From Nonomuraea zeae (GTDB lineage: Bacteria > Actinomycetota > Actinomycetes > Streptosporangiales > Streptosporangiaceae), in assembly GCF_005889725.1 (NCBI RefSeq), contig NZ_VCKX01000055.1:1-51399 (forward strand): DNA of 51,399 bases, given 5' to 3'. This document shows, in pieces, positions 51,310 through 51,399 of the stretch (positions within the stretch are counted from its first letter, which is position 1; each line of letters begins with the position of its first letter). The notes beneath the pieces are model-generated. The model had not been told where the DNA came from. It ran no database searches and saw only the letters and a program-made list of their open reading frames with translations. Both the position numbers and the translations under genes were made by a program.

Positions 51310-51399
51310 GCCGGCAGCAGGGCAGCAGGGCAGCAGGGCAACGGCGTAACCGGGGGCGGTCGCCACCGCCGCGCCCACCCCCGGCCGCGGGGCCCCCGC

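Overview
The window is high-GC DNA with dense codon packing, many ATGA/GTGA stop-start overlaps and a typical actinobacterial gene set: mycothiol-dependent formaldehyde oxidation, acyl-CoA carboxylase epsilon and beta subunits, an Rv1264-like adenylate cyclase, IdeR-type iron boxes and actinobacterial Tad pilus genes. A filamentous actinomycete of the Streptosporangiaceae type (Nonomuraea-like) is my best guess. This is inferred from gene content, not from a marker gene. I saw no rRNA, tRNA or CRISPR array.

Layout. 1-553 (-) is the start of an FtsK-like gene that runs off the left edge. 961-11280 (+) is a tightly coupled Flp/Tad pilus operon: SAF-domain protein, TadZ-like ATPase, TadA, TadB, TadC, a Flp pilin, three TadE/TadG-like pseudopilins, a membrane protein joining an outside LysM to a cytosolic BTAD domain, a lipoprotein and a secreted protein. 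11277-12953 is a divergent MarR/MFS efflux pair with a large operator. 13000-15677 is a PD-(D/E)XK-like gene broken by a complete IS605-type element carrying tnpA and tnpB; the insertion point can be rebuilt to the base. 15720-17632 (-) is an ada-alkA fusion plus ogt, with two direct repeats in its promoter.

17864-25795 holds a NYN-domain protein, accE/accD, a two-gene ABC transporter and ppc. 25832-31397 (-) holds a secreted SGNH hydrolase, an epoxide hydrolase, fdhD and a molybdopterin oxidoreductase. 31457-35560 (+) holds birA, a bPH2 protein, an adenylate cyclase, mscR and a metallo-beta-lactamase-fold hydrolase. mscR and the formate dehydrogenase-like enzyme could together carry formaldehyde to carbon dioxide. 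35597-36377 is bfd-bfr behind iron boxes. 37136-39554 holds a two-component system and a GtrA protein. 39911-45329 holds purK-purE, a GNAT enzyme, ugd and an acyl-CoA dehydrogenase.

45330-51399 is looser: a TTC-loop hairpin array, several orphan hypotheticals, a small disulfide-rich secreted protein with tendamistat-like cysteine spacing, a secreted protein with a calcium-loop motif, and a secreted protein built of five BTRD1-like repeats.

A recurring signal is TANNNT (or CANNNT) 6-8 bases before the start codon at about a dozen genes, suggesting many leaderless transcripts. The best candidates for something new are the membrane LysM-BTAD protein in the pilus operon, the exactly resolved TnpB element with its predicted guide, the candidate Ada operators and the hairpin array at 45395-45538.
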